This document shows positions 9,656 through 19,066 of a DNA stretch of 64,000 nucleotides, piece after piece (positions within the stretch are counted from its first letter, which is position 1; every line of letters starts with the position of its first letter). The stretch covers positions 62,001 through 126,000 of the forward strand of contig JACTVG010000004.1 of NCBI GenBank assembly GCA_015660965.1. Reading direction: 5' to 3'. A program made the translations under genes and the position numbers. The notes beneath the pieces were generated by a model. The model worked only from the letters and a program-made list of their open reading frames with translations. It was not told where the DNA came from and searched no databases. This DNA comes from Methanoregulaceae archaeon (lineage in GTDB: Archaea; Halobacteriota; Methanomicrobia; Methanomicrobiales; Methanospirillaceae).

Positions 9656-11299
9656 TTACAAACTGATTAAGTGTTCAAGGGGAGTTCTGCCAGCAACCAA
9701 ACGGAAATCATCCAATGTTTTAAATGGGCGTTTTGTAATAATCCGTGCAACCTGTTTTTTTCCGATACCTGGTATCCATTTTAGTGCCGCTATGGGCAAT
9801 GTGTTAATTTTTATAGGGAATGGTAAAGCAGTGACCGATCGCATGCCCCAATCAACGATCGTAACATCGAGCACCATTCGCTGTGACAGGCGAAGAGGGA
9901 TTCCTATAAGAATCGGATAAGATCCCATCTGCCGCCCAAAGGATAGATCCCCCTCAATCTCTACGATAACATCTCTGAGAACAGTTCCTAATGGATAAAC
10001 ACGCTTTAGCATAGGAAGGTCAACATGCTGCCGAACATGCTCTTTGAACTGTCGGAACGACCGTTCGTGTTTTCCTAACGTGTTGTTGATATAAGCAGGT
10101 GTACCCTCAAACGGCATCAGCTGCCGAATGTTTATCCGACGAACAAGAAGGCCGGCATTGACGACACTCATGAGGAAACGATCATTCAAAGTATAGGTTT
10201 TTTCTGTCTCTCCAGCAAGTCCGCATACAAAATTAAGACCCGGTAAAAGTTCCGGGATCCCCCCTCTCCGCTTTACACCCTCATCATTCACAATTTGTAT
10301 AGCCCGAAAAACCTCGTTGGGTTGTGCTTTTAAATTGTTGGCAGCAATTACTGTTGGATCTGCAGTCTCCATGCCAAACGCAGCAACATCACCTGCTGTG
10401 TGGTATCGAATGATTGCTCTAAGTGCCTCTCGAGCCGCTTCTTCATGCCGGGAAATTGTCGCTGGATTGGTATTATCAATGTGTAAGGTCTTCAGATCCG
10501 GAGCAACCTTGCGAATGGAGAGAAAAAGCCGATCTATGAGTTCAGGATTTGGTGTCGGATATTCGCCACCCGCTGCACCATATATTAGGATATCCGGTTG
10601 ACGACCTACACGAAAGTGTCGTGCACCATGCGCATACAATGCAGCAACTTCATTCGAAATACCCATTATACTACGATACATTGGTTGGCCGTAGAACGGT
10701 TCTGTACAGAATGAGCACCCCCCATAAGCTCCATGAGCACATCCCCGAGCAGTCTCAATCTCACACATTATGAATGGGAAATTTGGATGTTGTTCAATTA
10801 TTCCACTTCCCGAAACACTCCAAGCATCAGAACGATTGTAATCCAGTATCCCGCGGGGTTCACGGCCATTAAGATACGCATCTAGTGCTTCAGCAACAGC
10901 ACCTTCGAGCATAGCATCAAATCCGTTGATATCTTGCCGCACTGCCCGCCTCCCTCCCTCCGGAGAATATCCTAACCCGATTGGCCCCCCAATAAGCTTT
11001 TTGGGATGTTGGATCGCCATACCGATCTGTTGAATTTCGGTCAAGGTCGCTGGCGTTCCACCGAGATACTTTCCAGGTACCGTCACCCCAGCAATCATAA
11101 TAATAAGATGTGCAGAATTAAGCTCGTTCAGAAGTTTAGGATTCGTGCGAAGTTGGTCAATAGTAAGATACTTTACTGAATATCCATGTTCTGAAAGAAC
11201 TCCGGCAACAGATCGGATATAAGGGGAAATATATGGTGGGACACCAAGACAAGCAGGCTCATCAACATAACCATCGAATATGAACGCTTTAACATTCAT
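9656..11299 (-). CDS. Radical SAM protein with C-terminal helix-hairpin-helix (COG1031 type)
   Basis: About 547 residues. The iron-sulfur motif is CAHGAYGGCSFC (about residues 187-198), a C-x7-C-x2-C spacing rather than the usual C-x3-C-x2-C. The N-terminal about 150 residues resemble a B12-binding-like Rossmann module. The end carries an HhH DNA/RNA-binding motif, WIPGIGKKQVARIITKRP. This matches the archaeal COG1031 group, whose reaction is unknown. ATG 11299 is chosen; it overlaps the end of mptE by 11 bp, so the two are translationally coupled. Third gene of the DHH/mptE/radical SAM operon. Confidence 0.85.
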   Translation of the reverse strand: MNVKAFIFDGYVDEPACLGVPPYISPYIRSVAGVLSEHGYSVKYLTIDQLRTNPKLLNELNSAHLIIMIAGVTVPGKYLGGTPATLTEIQQIGMAIQHPKKLIGGPIGLGYSPEGGRRAVRQDINGFDAMLEGAVAEALDAYLNGREPRGILDYNRSDAWSVSGSGIIEQHPNFPFIMCEIETARGCAHGAYGGCSFCTEPFYGQPMYRSIMGISNEVAALYAHGARHFRVGRQPDILIYGAAGGEYPTPNPELIDRLFLSIRKVAPDLKTLHIDNTNPATISRHEEAAREALRAIIRYHTAGDVAAFGMETADPTVIAANNLKAQPNEVFRAIQIVNDEGVKRRGGIPELLPGLNFVCGLAGETEKTYTLNDRFLMSVVNAGLLVRRINIRQLMPFEGTPAYINNTLGKHERSFRQFKEHVRQHVDLPMLKRVYPLGTVLRDVIVEIEGDLSFGRQMGSYPILIGIPLRLSQRMVLDVTIVDWGMRSVTALPFPIKINTLPIAALKWIPGIGKKQVARIITKRPFKTLDDFRLVAGRTPLEHLISL

Positions 11300-11909
11300 A
11301 CCCAATCAATTCGAGCAGTTTTTTTGCCCAGAATAGTTTACCGCGTTTCAAGGGCTCGACATTCAGATCATTTAAATCAAACCCAATGATTGTGATACTA
11401 GAGGCTCCTAGTTCATCTGCAGCAAAGACAGCACGATCACCATCAGTAAAACCACCAAAATTGTAGACATGAGGAAGAGGTTCTGCTTGCGTAGTGGCAA
11501 CGATCGGTCCGGGAAATTTTGGAACCCAATAAAGAAGTAATGGTATATTATCACCATGCGCATGAACGACAATTATCGTCCCGATTTGGTTCATTTCGAT
11601 GAACCTATCAGTTGCACCATCAAGATCAGTGAATATTACATCTGGGCGCACATTGTTGTCTAATAGTACTTCTGCCGCTGCATCCGCTGCAAAAATTGAA
11701 CCGCGAATTTTTTTAAGTTCATTCTTTAAGCAGGGTGCGTTCCCACATACAGTTATGTTCTTTACGTTGCAGAGCGAGGTAAGCATCGGAAGGTCATCAC
11801 GATTTAAAAGCGTTGAAAGTAGTTTGGCTGCTTTCTCATCTTGCTTCTTGTCAAAGCCAAAATAATCAAGAATTTCGCGGTAGTATGGTTCCCAATCCGC
11901 AAATTGCAT
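11289..11909 (-). CDS. mptE: 6-hydroxymethyl-7,8-dihydropterin pyrophosphokinase, archaeal type (MptE, DUF115)
   Basis: 206 residues of the DUF115 fold: VCGNAPCLKNEL near 50, IFAADAAAEVLL near 70, PDVIFTDLDGA near 90 and ASSITIIGFDLND near 175. MptE makes 6-hydroxymethyl-7,8-dihydropterin diphosphate, a precursor of the tetrahydromethanopterin C1 carrier of methanogenesis. The acidic residues in the FTDLDG segment are the expected metal/ATP-binding group. The gene begins 1 bp after the DHH gene and ends inside the radical SAM start. The radical SAM neighbour may therefore touch pterin metabolism, but that is inference. Confidence 0.87.
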   Translation of the reverse strand: MQFADWEPYYREILDYFGFDKKQDEKAAKLLSTLLNRDDLPMLTSLCNVKNITVCGNAPCLKNELKKIRGSIFAADAAAEVLLDNNVRPDVIFTDLDGATDRFIEMNQIGTIIVVHAHGDNIPLLLYWVPKFPGPIVATTQAEPLPHVYNFGGFTDGDRAVFAADELGASSITIIGFDLNDLNVEPLKRGKLFWAKKLLELIGYEC

Positions 11910-11910
11910 C

Positions 11911-13368
11911 CTACTTTCCCTCGTTCTCGAGCCCTACAAGGGTCTTGAACTTCTGGAGGATGGGAGCAATAGCGATATTTAAAAGATCGGCTTTCTGCTC
12001 CACTCGGCCGAAATAGTGAAGCGGGAGGGTCGCGGCTGCCATATTGGGGTGTCCTCCAGCATCCCCGATATCTCCGAACGCTTCCGCAAGTGCATTGCCG
12101 ATATGAAGCCGTATGTCACGATTCCGTGCCGATACTACTATCGCATTGTCAGTAATGCCGTACACTAGGACTGTGTTTACACCTTCAAGTGTAATGAGCA
12201 GATCCGCTGCCTGTGGGAGAGCATCGCGATTCATTAAATATCCCACATTTGAAAAGAGGTACCCGCTAATCACCTGACGATTCTGTATGGCTTTGCCTAG
12301 AACATCGATTGTCTCTTGTGAAAGTGACGGCGACATTATTTTATCAAGAAGATCCGCATCGGTCAGTGGTAGTAAAAATCCTGCATAATTCAAATCCTGC
12401 GGGGTTGTATTGCGTTTGAAATCTTTGGTATCGGCTCGGATACCGTAAAGTAATGCGGTCGCTACTCGTTTATCGACGGGGATATCAAGTTCCTGTAAAT
12501 ATTGGGTCAGAATACTAGCGGTAGCACCAACACCGGGGCGAATGTCAACAAAGGTTCCCGGTGACGCTATATGCTTCCCATCTTTATGATGATCGATAAT
12601 AATATTGATCTTAGTTGCCTGTGGAAGATCATTATTAGCTCCCGGTGCCGGACTATCCACAAGAGCAAGATAGTTACATTTTGTGAGTACCTCTGCAGTT
12701 AGATGTTCCATTTTGATATCGAGAAGGTTAACAAACGTCCTGTTTTCCTGATGCCCGATATTACCTTCGTAAAACATGCGAATAATCAGGTTTTGGGGGT
12801 TTGCGTGTCTTGCAATTGCGGCAAGGGCCATTGCACTTGCAATTGCATCAGGATCTGGATTTTTGTGAGTTACGATACCCAACGTCCCCTCCCATCCTGC
12901 CAGCAAAGTAAACAAGCGTTGCGAAACCCGACTCATGTGTTGCTTTTTAATTTGGTGGATCGCAGCCTTAGCGACGACTTCCTGTGGGTAGAGAACTAAC
13001 TCAGCACCAGCATTTGTTAATTTTGATGCACTGACAGGATCGATCGCACGTGCAATCAAATGGGCCGACGGGTATCGTTTTTTAATTGCAATAACAGCCG
13101 CGAGATTCGCTTCTGCATCGTTTGTCATTACAAATGCGATCTCAGGTTCGGGTAATCCCACAAGCATATCGGGGGCCTTTACGTCCCGTAAATAAGCATC
13201 ATATTTCTGGTCACGGAGAGTCCGGACACGTTGCTCGTCACGGTCGATTGCCACAACATGCTCGTTTTCCTTTACTAATTCGAGAATAATGTTATAGCCG
13301 GTTGTACCGCAGCCGAAGATGATATACCGAATCTGACCCTGCGGCACAAATTGCGCTACGTCAGGCAT
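11911..13368 (-). CDS. DHH-family phosphoesterase with N-terminal TrkA-N (RCK) domain
   Basis: 485 residues. Residues 1-130 are a Rossmann NAD/nucleotide-binding domain (YIIFGCGTTGYNII, then VVAIDRDEQRV). Residues about 165-330 are the DHH phosphoesterase core with NPDPDAIASAMA, LVDSPAP, IIIDHHKDG and RADTKDF. DHHA1-type sequence follows, with GGHPNMAAATLP near the end. DHH proteins of this size hydrolyse small phosphodiesters such as cyclic dinucleotides or oligonucleotides; the RCK-like front end suggests ligand-gated activity. First gene of the operon with mptE and the radical SAM protein. The exact substrate is not decidable from sequence. Confidence 0.88.
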   Translation of the reverse strand: MPDVAQFVPQGQIRYIIFGCGTTGYNIILELVKENEHVVAIDRDEQRVRTLRDQKYDAYLRDVKAPDMLVGLPEPEIAFVMTNDAEANLAAVIAIKKRYPSAHLIARAIDPVSASKLTNAGAELVLYPQEVVAKAAIHQIKKQHMSRVSQRLFTLLAGWEGTLGIVTHKNPDPDAIASAMALAAIARHANPQNLIIRMFYEGNIGHQENRTFVNLLDIKMEHLTAEVLTKCNYLALVDSPAPGANNDLPQATKINIIIDHHKDGKHIASPGTFVDIRPGVGATASILTQYLQELDIPVDKRVATALLYGIRADTKDFKRNTTPQDLNYAGFLLPLTDADLLDKIMSPSLSQETIDVLGKAIQNRQVISGYLFSNVGYLMNRDALPQAADLLITLEGVNTVLVYGITDNAIVVSARNRDIRLHIGNALAEAFGDIGDAGGHPNMAAATLPLHYFGRVEQKADLLNIAIAPILQKFKTLVGLENEGK

Positions 13369-13468
13369 GTAAGAAGAATTTCAGCTTCCATTGTATTAAG
13401 GAATTGCAGAAGAAGGTTCTGCTAGAAACCTTTATTCAGGATTGTCAACCACATAATTAGGTCTAAGT

Positions 13469-13541
13469 GGGTCTGTAGCTTAGTTGGCATAGCGGCGGAC
13501 TCTTAATCCGCAGGTCAAGGGTTCAAATCCCTTCAGGCCCG
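13469..13541 (+). tRNA. tRNA-Lys (CTT)
   Basis: A 73-nt cloverleaf: acceptor GGGTCTG pairs with CAGGCCC, the anticodon loop is CTCTTAA (anticodon CTT) closed by GCGGA/TCCGC, the T loop is TTCAAAT between AAGGG and CCCTT, and the discriminator is G. No CCA is encoded. A run of T follows immediately, suitable as an archaeal terminator, and an A+T-rich box (CCTTTATTC) lies about 35 bases upstream. Confidence 0.97.
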
Positions 13542-13589
13542 TTTTTCTTTTATGTGATATTTTATAAAATTATCTGAAAATTTGAATGA

Positions 13590-14189
13590 TTAGATTACAA
13601 TATCCTCTTTTGGAAACCGTATCTTCAACAAGGGTTTGTCTGCGGCATAACCAACAGGGCATAACATTGTCGGAACCACATTTGACGGAAGTTTAAGAAT
13701 CCGTGAATATTCTTTTGGGTCAAAACCCCCCATCGGGCAGGAATCAAAACCAAGTGATTTTGCGCCATTCACTGCATTTCCCAACGCAAGATAGACCTGA
13801 GCCTGTGACCATACAAGTTTCTGGTCAGGTGTCATTTTTCGGGTCATTTCACTTGCCATTTCAATTACCATTTTTTTTATTTCCACGGGAATGCTATGTT
13901 TTTTCATTAAAGCATCAAGTCTTCGGATTAAACCCTCATAATCTGAATCTGCACAAAAAACAAGCAAATGAGAACATGTCGTAATCTGTTCTTGGTTCCA
14001 TGTGGCTGGTTTAAGTTGCTCTTTCAGTCTCTGGTCCGTAACTATTTTGATCTTCCATGGTTGGAGGTTCAACGCTGAAGGAGCAAACCTCACAAGCTCA
14101 AGAAGCTCATTAATTTTTGATTCAGGAAGTTTTTTACCGTCAAACTTTTTTGTTGCATAACGCGACATCACAATATCTTTGAATTCCAT
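13590..14189 (-). CDS. Nitroreductase-family FMN oxidoreductase
   Basis: About 199 residues. The N-terminal RYATKKFDGKKLPESK and RFAPSALNLQPWKI segments are the FMN-binding signature of the nitroreductase family, and the C-terminal FDSCPMGGFDP segment closes the flavin site. Such enzymes reduce quinones, nitro compounds or flavins with NAD(P)H; the substrate here is unknown. ATG 14189 fits the family start and has a GGGTGTTGAT-like ribosome site. A TATA-type stretch (ATATATCTATAAATA on the minus strand, 14236-14252) lies upstream. A GTG at 14216 would extend it by nine residues. Confidence 0.88.
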   Translation of the reverse strand: MEFKDIVMSRYATKKFDGKKLPESKINELLELVRFAPSALNLQPWKIKIVTDQRLKEQLKPATWNQEQITTCSHLLVFCADSDYEGLIRRLDALMKKHSIPVEIKKMVIEMASEMTRKMTPDQKLVWSQAQVYLALGNAVNGAKSLGFDSCPMGGFDPKEYSRILKLPSNVVPTMLCPVGYAADKPLLKIRFPKEDIVI

Positions 14190-14319
14190 AATATCAACAC
14201 CCCAATCTTTAGTCACCTAATTTCTAGGTACAGTATTTATAGATATATTTTGAGACACAAATTGATTTTAACAGAGAACGCTAAATCCAAAAATACAAAC
14301 AGGTATAACAAAAAATTAT

Positions 14320-15210
14320 TTATTTTCCGATTTTCACCAACATCTCTTCGAGCGATGGGTACCGTGACTCAATTTTTTCAATTCTTCCGCCAGCTTCAGT
14401 AATAAGCCCTGTTGACTCGTTAAGTGTCTTCATATTCTCTGCATGACAAATGTAAAACCCTTCTTCTTGCTGGTATGTTTTTGAATGCCCAAGTAGCTTG
14501 CTCGGATCTTGAATCGAGAAAAATATCGTGTAAGTAAGCGAACCAAACTGACTACGAAGCTGGTGCATACTTCCAAATGCAACCATCTGCCCACGACGCA
14601 GGATCATGACCTTGTCGCAAATCGCCTCTATTTGATAGAGGTTATGAGCCGACAGAATGATTGTCTTGCCATCACGCTTTAGCGTGCGAAGATAATCAGC
14701 GATAAAACGTGAGGTCATAGGATCAAGTCCACTCGTCGCTTCATCATATACCAATAGTTTCGGATTGTGGATTAGAGACCGTGCAATTGCTGCTTTGCGT
14801 TTCATTCCCTTCGAAAACTCGCCAATTTTTTTGCCATTAGATTCCAGTGATAAAACAGCAAGAAGTTGACGGCTACGCTCATTGATAGTTTGTGAGGAGA
14901 GCCCGTAAATTTCGCCAAAGAACGCAAGGTAATTCTCTACCGTCATCGTTTCGTAAAGTCGAGATTCTTCAGGAAGGTACCCGAGCATTCCTTTTAAGGT
15001 AAGTGGATCTTTGATTACATCAATATCGTTAACCTGTAGAGATCCAGATGTGGGTGCTATCAACCCAGACATGATTTTTAACAGTGTTGTCTTACCCGCA
15101 CCATTATGCCCGATAATCCCGAAAATTTCTCCTTCATCAAACTCGAAACTAATACCGTCAAGCGCAGTGAATCCGTCAAATTTCTTGACAATGTTTTTGG
15201 CGGTTATCAT
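14320..15210 (-). CDS. ABC transporter ATP-binding protein (ABC-2 exporter type)
   Basis: 296 residues. Walker A is GHNGAGKTTLL near residue 35, the Q-loop region follows, the signature is EFSKGMKRK near 133 (a KGM variant of LSGGQ) and Walker B is LLVYDEATSGLDP near 155, with a switch His in LSAHNL. The last about 80 residues are the variable tail seen in CcmA/NatA-like ATPases. It is divergently placed 290 bp from the two permease genes at 15501-18382 and is their obvious partner. The cargo cannot be told. Confidence 0.93.
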   Translation of the reverse strand: MITAKNIVKKFDGFTALDGISFEFDEGEIFGIIGHNGAGKTTLLKIMSGLIAPTSGSLQVNDIDVIKDPLTLKGMLGYLPEESRLYETMTVENYLAFFGEIYGLSSQTINERSRQLLAVLSLESNGKKIGEFSKGMKRKAAIARSLIHNPKLLVYDEATSGLDPMTSRFIADYLRTLKRDGKTIILSAHNLYQIEAICDKVMILRRGQMVAFGSMHQLRSQFGSLTYTIFFSIQDPSKLLGHSKTYQQEEGFYICHAENMKTLNESTGLITEAGGRIEKIESRYPSLEEMLVKIGK

Positions 15211-15500
15211 GGGATTTCACACGTTCGAGCAATGTTGCGCTGTGATGGTCAAATAATTTCGTATTATACACCATACTTCAACTTGATTTATTGCCGAATA
15301 GTTTGTTTGTTTTAAATTAGAAAAAAAATTTCATTAAAATTCTCGAATTCTAATTATTAGTTTTGCACGTATGTGGTGTTATCATGGGTGGATATTTGAG
15401 CGCTCTGATTGACTATTGTATGGTCCATTCGTGATTTGGGATTGGTTATTGGTATAAAACCGATCTTCTAACATCCAGATGACTATATGCGAGAATTTGT

Positions 15501-17306
15501 ATGCCTGCACTCGCAGATATTGCCACCATTGCGCGATGGGAAGTTAAACGCACTCTGACGCAAATGAGTAAAGACACGCTTCCCCTTGCGATCGTCCTTT
15601 TTGTACTTCTTGTACTCGTCACTGGATTTGCAGCCCAAAGCGGGATGCATCTACAGGATGGGATGTACGTAGTTGGTGTGGACAATCCATCCATCGCCCA
15701 ATTATTGTCAAGCGATAGCCGATTTACTGTTTACCAGCTTGATAGTGTGGCCCTATTTTCAAACCGTCAATTTTTTGATGTTATCATCGTTCACGAACAG
15801 GTATATGGAAGTACTACCGAACGCGGAAAGTCGGCTCTTAAAACGATCGAACGTGATTACACAAAATACACAAACCATGTCTACAATCAGCAGGACGATC
15901 TCTATTCTGCTTATCCTCTTTGGATCGACATCCAAAATGTAAAAAGTGAACTAAATTTTCTTGCTACCCAGAGTGGCAAGTACATCTCCGCAACACCTAG
16001 TAATATTGCTCCCGTTCCAGAAAGTGAGGTACATGGCATTCCGACCCCATCACCAACCTTAGGATTCAGTCAGGAAGAACTTCGCACAGAACTGACAAAA
16101 TCTGAAACTGGAAACTCACAAATCTCTCGCTATACCGAAATGCTTTCTTCTGATTCTTCTCGAGGAAGGTTCAAAACCCCATCCCAACTCTCTCCTCCAC
16201 TACCCTTTGACTCAATTATTTTGATATTTGTCTTCATTTTTCCACTCTACTTTACGTCACAGTTTTTCATGATGAGTATAATGAACGAACGTATTGAGCA
16301 TAAAGGTGAGGTACTTCTCTCCACACCCGTTAGAACCGGTTCAATTATAATCGGAAAATCTCTTCCGTATCTAATTGGAATGCTTGCCATTTCCGTTGGA
16401 CTTACAGCATATTTGAAAGCCTCCCCACTTATCATTCTTCCACTCATTCCTGTGATTTTCTTCTTTTTAGCCAATGCCTTGATTATTGGGATGGTTTCAA
16501 GGAGTTTTAAAGAACTTTCCTTTATCTCAATCTTTTTCTCAACAGTTGCAACATCTTATCTCTTTTTCCCGAGTATTTTCGCCAACGTGCACGTAATCAG
16601 TTTAATCTCCCCACTCACGCTCATTATTTTGACATTACAAGGTACGACTTATACCATCACTGACTACCTATTCTCTACATCATTATTCTGGCTAACCTCT
16701 ACTGTGCTTTTTTATGTTGCAGTAAAAAACTTCAAGGAAGAACGTCTCTTTTCTGAAAAACGGTTGTTACCTCGAATCAGAGAATTTATCGCAGAGAGCG
16801 CGAGCAAAATCCACCCATTTGTTTCTCTCTTTTTACTCAATGGATTTGCTATCCCATTTGTTTTCATGGTACAGCTGATGTGCCTCGTGCTTTTCTTCAA
16901 CTTACCTATGCCATACTCGCTTGTCTTGCTCATTATTTTCGCGGCGGGAATTGAAGAACTTACAAAATCAGTTGGGATTTACACCTTTTATTCGCAAGAT
17001 GTCAACTTTCTATCATGGAAAAACCTAATAATTGGTTGTTTTGTAACAGCCGTTGGTTTTCTTGTTGGTGAGAAACTTTTACTCCTCATCACAATTGCTC
17101 AGATTACAGAGTCTGTTTTTGGTAGCATCCTTTTCTTATCTCTCGGTACCCTTTGGTTACCTCTGCTACTACACTTTGCAGGTGTTTTTGTTGTCTGTTG
17201 TGCACTAAAATTTGGCGGAAGAAAATGGTTTGTTCCAGGTCTAATCGCAGCGACAGCGATTCACTGTTTATATAACTTCTACTTTATACTCGGGTGGATC
17301 ACATGA
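15501..17306 (+). CDS. ABC-2 permease fused to a C-terminal PrsW-like membrane protease domain
   Basis: 601 residues. Residues about 1-415 look like an ABC-2/NatB-type permease: one N-terminal membrane segment, a long extracytoplasmic loop (about 50-240) and then six membrane spans, with NERIEHKGEVLLSTPVRTG as the usual cytoplasmic motif. The final about 170 residues differ: EELTK near 488, GFLVGEKLL near 525, LHFAGVF near 560 and HCLYN near 592. That order of E-E-x-x-K, F-x-x-x-E, H and H-x-x-x-N is the catalytic pattern of PrsW (M82) and related intramembrane proteases. Known: those families cleave membrane proteins. Inferred: the fused domain acts on the transporter or its cargo. It overlaps the next permease by 4 bp (ATGA). 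Confidence 0.8.
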   Translation: MPALADIATIARWEVKRTLTQMSKDTLPLAIVLFVLLVLVTGFAAQSGMHLQDGMYVVGVDNPSIAQLLSSDSRFTVYQLDSVALFSNRQFFDVIIVHEQVYGSTTERGKSALKTIERDYTKYTNHVYNQQDDLYSAYPLWIDIQNVKSELNFLATQSGKYISATPSNIAPVPESEVHGIPTPSPTLGFSQEELRTELTKSETGNSQISRYTEMLSSDSSRGRFKTPSQLSPPLPFDSIILIFVFIFPLYFTSQFFMMSIMNERIEHKGEVLLSTPVRTGSIIIGKSLPYLIGMLAISVGLTAYLKASPLIILPLIPVIFFFLANALIIGMVSRSFKELSFISIFFSTVATSYLFFPSIFANVHVISLISPLTLIILTLQGTTYTITDYLFSTSLFWLTSTVLFYVAVKNFKEERLFSEKRLLPRIREFIAESASKIHPFVSLFLLNGFAIPFVFMVQLMCLVLFFNLPMPYSLVLLIIFAAGIEELTKSVGIYTFYSQDVNFLSWKNLIIGCFVTAVGFLVGEKLLLLITIAQITESVFGSILFLSLGTLWLPLLLHFAGVFVVCCALKFGGRKWFVPGLIAATAIHCLYNFYFILGWIT

Positions 17307-18382
17307 AAGCACGACACCTTTCTATTATCATACGAAAGGAATTCCGCGGGTTACTCAACGAACGGACTATACTGCTTGCAGTACTGCTTCAGCTTTTTAT
17401 TGCGATGTTCTCATCGTTTCTCATGGTCGGACTTACATCGATGTACGATCCTTCATCACTTTCCAAATATTCAAGATTCAAATACAACATAGCCTATACA
17501 GGCAACGATTCTGCATTGCACGATTACCTGGATAAAAGCCCAGATTTTATTGTCTATGATATGGATCTATCAACTGCTGTAACCACTCTTAAGGAGAGAA
17601 AGATCGCGGCTGTTATTTATGTCCCGGACACTGCTCCGGATGCAATCGATCCAGTCAAGGTCACTCTTTATACAATTCAGAATGACTTGCAAAGTGCTAT
17701 TGTCAATGTTAAGCTCAAAGATATTTTTCTTAAATACGAGAAAGATCTGCGCAATATTAGAGGGACTCGCCTCACTGAACAACCTATCCCACTTAAACTC
17801 CCTCAAGCACCTAGCGGGGGTGACTTCTACGAATTTGTATATGGTCTATTAATCCCATTACTTGTTTTCATGCCGGCGATAATCTCATCCGCACTTGTTA
17901 TTGACCTGATAACTGAAGAGTACCAGCACGAAACTCTCGAAACCCTAATCTCAACACCCGTAACATTTGCCGAGATGGTATGGAGTAAAGTAATTGCTTG
18001 CGAACTGCTTGTACCAATTCAAGCAGGGGCATGGCTCCTTTTATTATTACTGAATGGTATCACAATTGAAAATGTTCCACTCATCATCATCCAAGTTACC
18101 CTCACCTCCTTTATTCCAATCTTACTCGGTGCGCTAACTGCTCTACATTATAGAGAGCGAACCGCTGCGCAGTTTATTTTCTCTACAGCATTAGTTGTCG
18201 TAATTCTCTTTGTCATCGCACTACCTGCAAATCCTCTTAACCTTTTAACTAAGCTAGCTGTCGGTACCGCAGGAACTGAACAGTGGTTTGTTCTTGCCAG
18301 TGTAATCGTAATAAGTATTTTTCTATCTATTGCAACCCAGTGGTATGCTAATCGTGTTGGACGGGATCATCTCTCTATTTAA
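17303..18382 (+). CDS. ABC-2 type permease
   Basis: About 359 residues from ATG 17303, which overlaps the stop of the preceding permease (ATGA). It has one N-terminal membrane span, an extracytoplasmic domain of roughly 120 residues, then five or six spans. The motif EEYQHETLETLISTPVTFAEMVWSK is the conserved cytoplasmic segment of NatB/YhaP-like exporters. It forms a heteromeric membrane pair with the fusion permease, powered by the ATPase at 14320-15210. A GTG at 17294 would add three residues. Confidence 0.88.
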   Translation: MKARHLSIIIRKEFRGLLNERTILLAVLLQLFIAMFSSFLMVGLTSMYDPSSLSKYSRFKYNIAYTGNDSALHDYLDKSPDFIVYDMDLSTAVTTLKERKIAAVIYVPDTAPDAIDPVKVTLYTIQNDLQSAIVNVKLKDIFLKYEKDLRNIRGTRLTEQPIPLKLPQAPSGGDFYEFVYGLLIPLLVFMPAIISSALVIDLITEEYQHETLETLISTPVTFAEMVWSKVIACELLVPIQAGAWLLLLLLNGITIENVPLIIIQVTLTSFIPILLGALTALHYRERTAAQFIFSTALVVVILFVIALPANPLNLLTKLAVGTAGTEQWFVLASVIVISIFLSIATQWYANRVGRDHLSI

Positions 18383-18393
18383 AAATGAAAAAA

Positions 18394-18876
18394 TTATCCA
18401 CCATTATAGAACCCCCCAACAATCAAATGCTCATCAATTACTTTGTAGGTGGTTCCATTGGTAGTAACATAGACTTCGCACCAGTCACTCCCTCGTGTAC
18501 CCGTGACAACTATTTCATCACCTTGGTTAGGTTTTTTCCCCCCGTTCAAATATTGTTCTTCCACTGTGCCATCTGAACGAGTAACCCGCATCATGATCTT
18601 TTGGACAAACAAGAGGCCTCGACCCCCATTATAATGGAGAGTAATATCTGAATTGGTTCGATCTTTTGACAACTGGAGATCTACATCTAATCCAGAAGGA
18701 AGTGTTCTGAGGGGAACTGGAGTTGCCGTAATGCTCGGAAGTGTTGTTGTCGTTGACGGTAATTCTGTTGTAGGGACCGATGTAATGGGGGGACTTTTTG
18801 GTGCGTTTGTACACCCACTACAAGTCAATAGGAGTAATAGAATCAAAATAGAGATGAAAGTGAATAGACGTTTCAT
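18394..18876 (-). CDS. Predicted lipoprotein with Thr/Pro-rich linker, function unknown
   Basis: 160 residues. Residues 1-20 are a signal peptide with a lipobox-like LTCSGC, so the protein is probably lipid-anchored outside the cell. Residues 25-55 are a Thr/Pro/Ser linker that could be glycosylated. The rest is a small beta-rich domain (HYNGGRGLLFVQKIMMRVTRSDG) seen in secreted proteins of methanogens without an assigned role. It ends 11 bp from the convergent permease and faces away from the RDD gene. Confidence 0.7.
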   Translation of the reverse strand: MKRLFTFISILILLLLLTCSGCTNAPKSPPITSVPTTELPSTTTTLPSITATPVPLRTLPSGLDVDLQLSKDRTNSDITLHYNGGRGLLFVQKIMMRVTRSDGTVEEQYLNGGKKPNQGDEIVVTGTRGSDWCEVYVTTNGTTYKVIDEHLIVGGFYNGG

Positions 18877-18907
18877 ATACGAAGATCGTTTACAGTGCTA
18901 TAACTCA

Positions 18908-18996
18908 TTTGTGCTCGGATCGCGCTTTGTGCGGTTTTTTTCTTAATCGGAGACCATTTGATATGGACAGAGCACAAAGAACCCGAAAAAATCGCA
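18908..18996. repeat. Two interleaved inverted repeats in a divergent intergenic region
   Basis: TTTGTGCTC at 18908-18916 is the exact reverse complement of GAGCACAAA at 18970-18978. A second pair, TGCGGTTTTTTTC (about 18930) and GAAAAAATCGCA (18985-18996), differs at one base. The arms alternate (a, b, a', b') rather than nest, so as RNA they could form only one stem or a pseudoknot; as DNA they form one long imperfect dyad between the lipoprotein and RDD genes. Confidence 0.5.
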
Positions 18997-19066
18997 CAGA
19001 ATCAAGACCGGAACAGTTAAATTAAAAAGGATATCGGGATTAATGTTACATATTAGGAGAGAGGGA

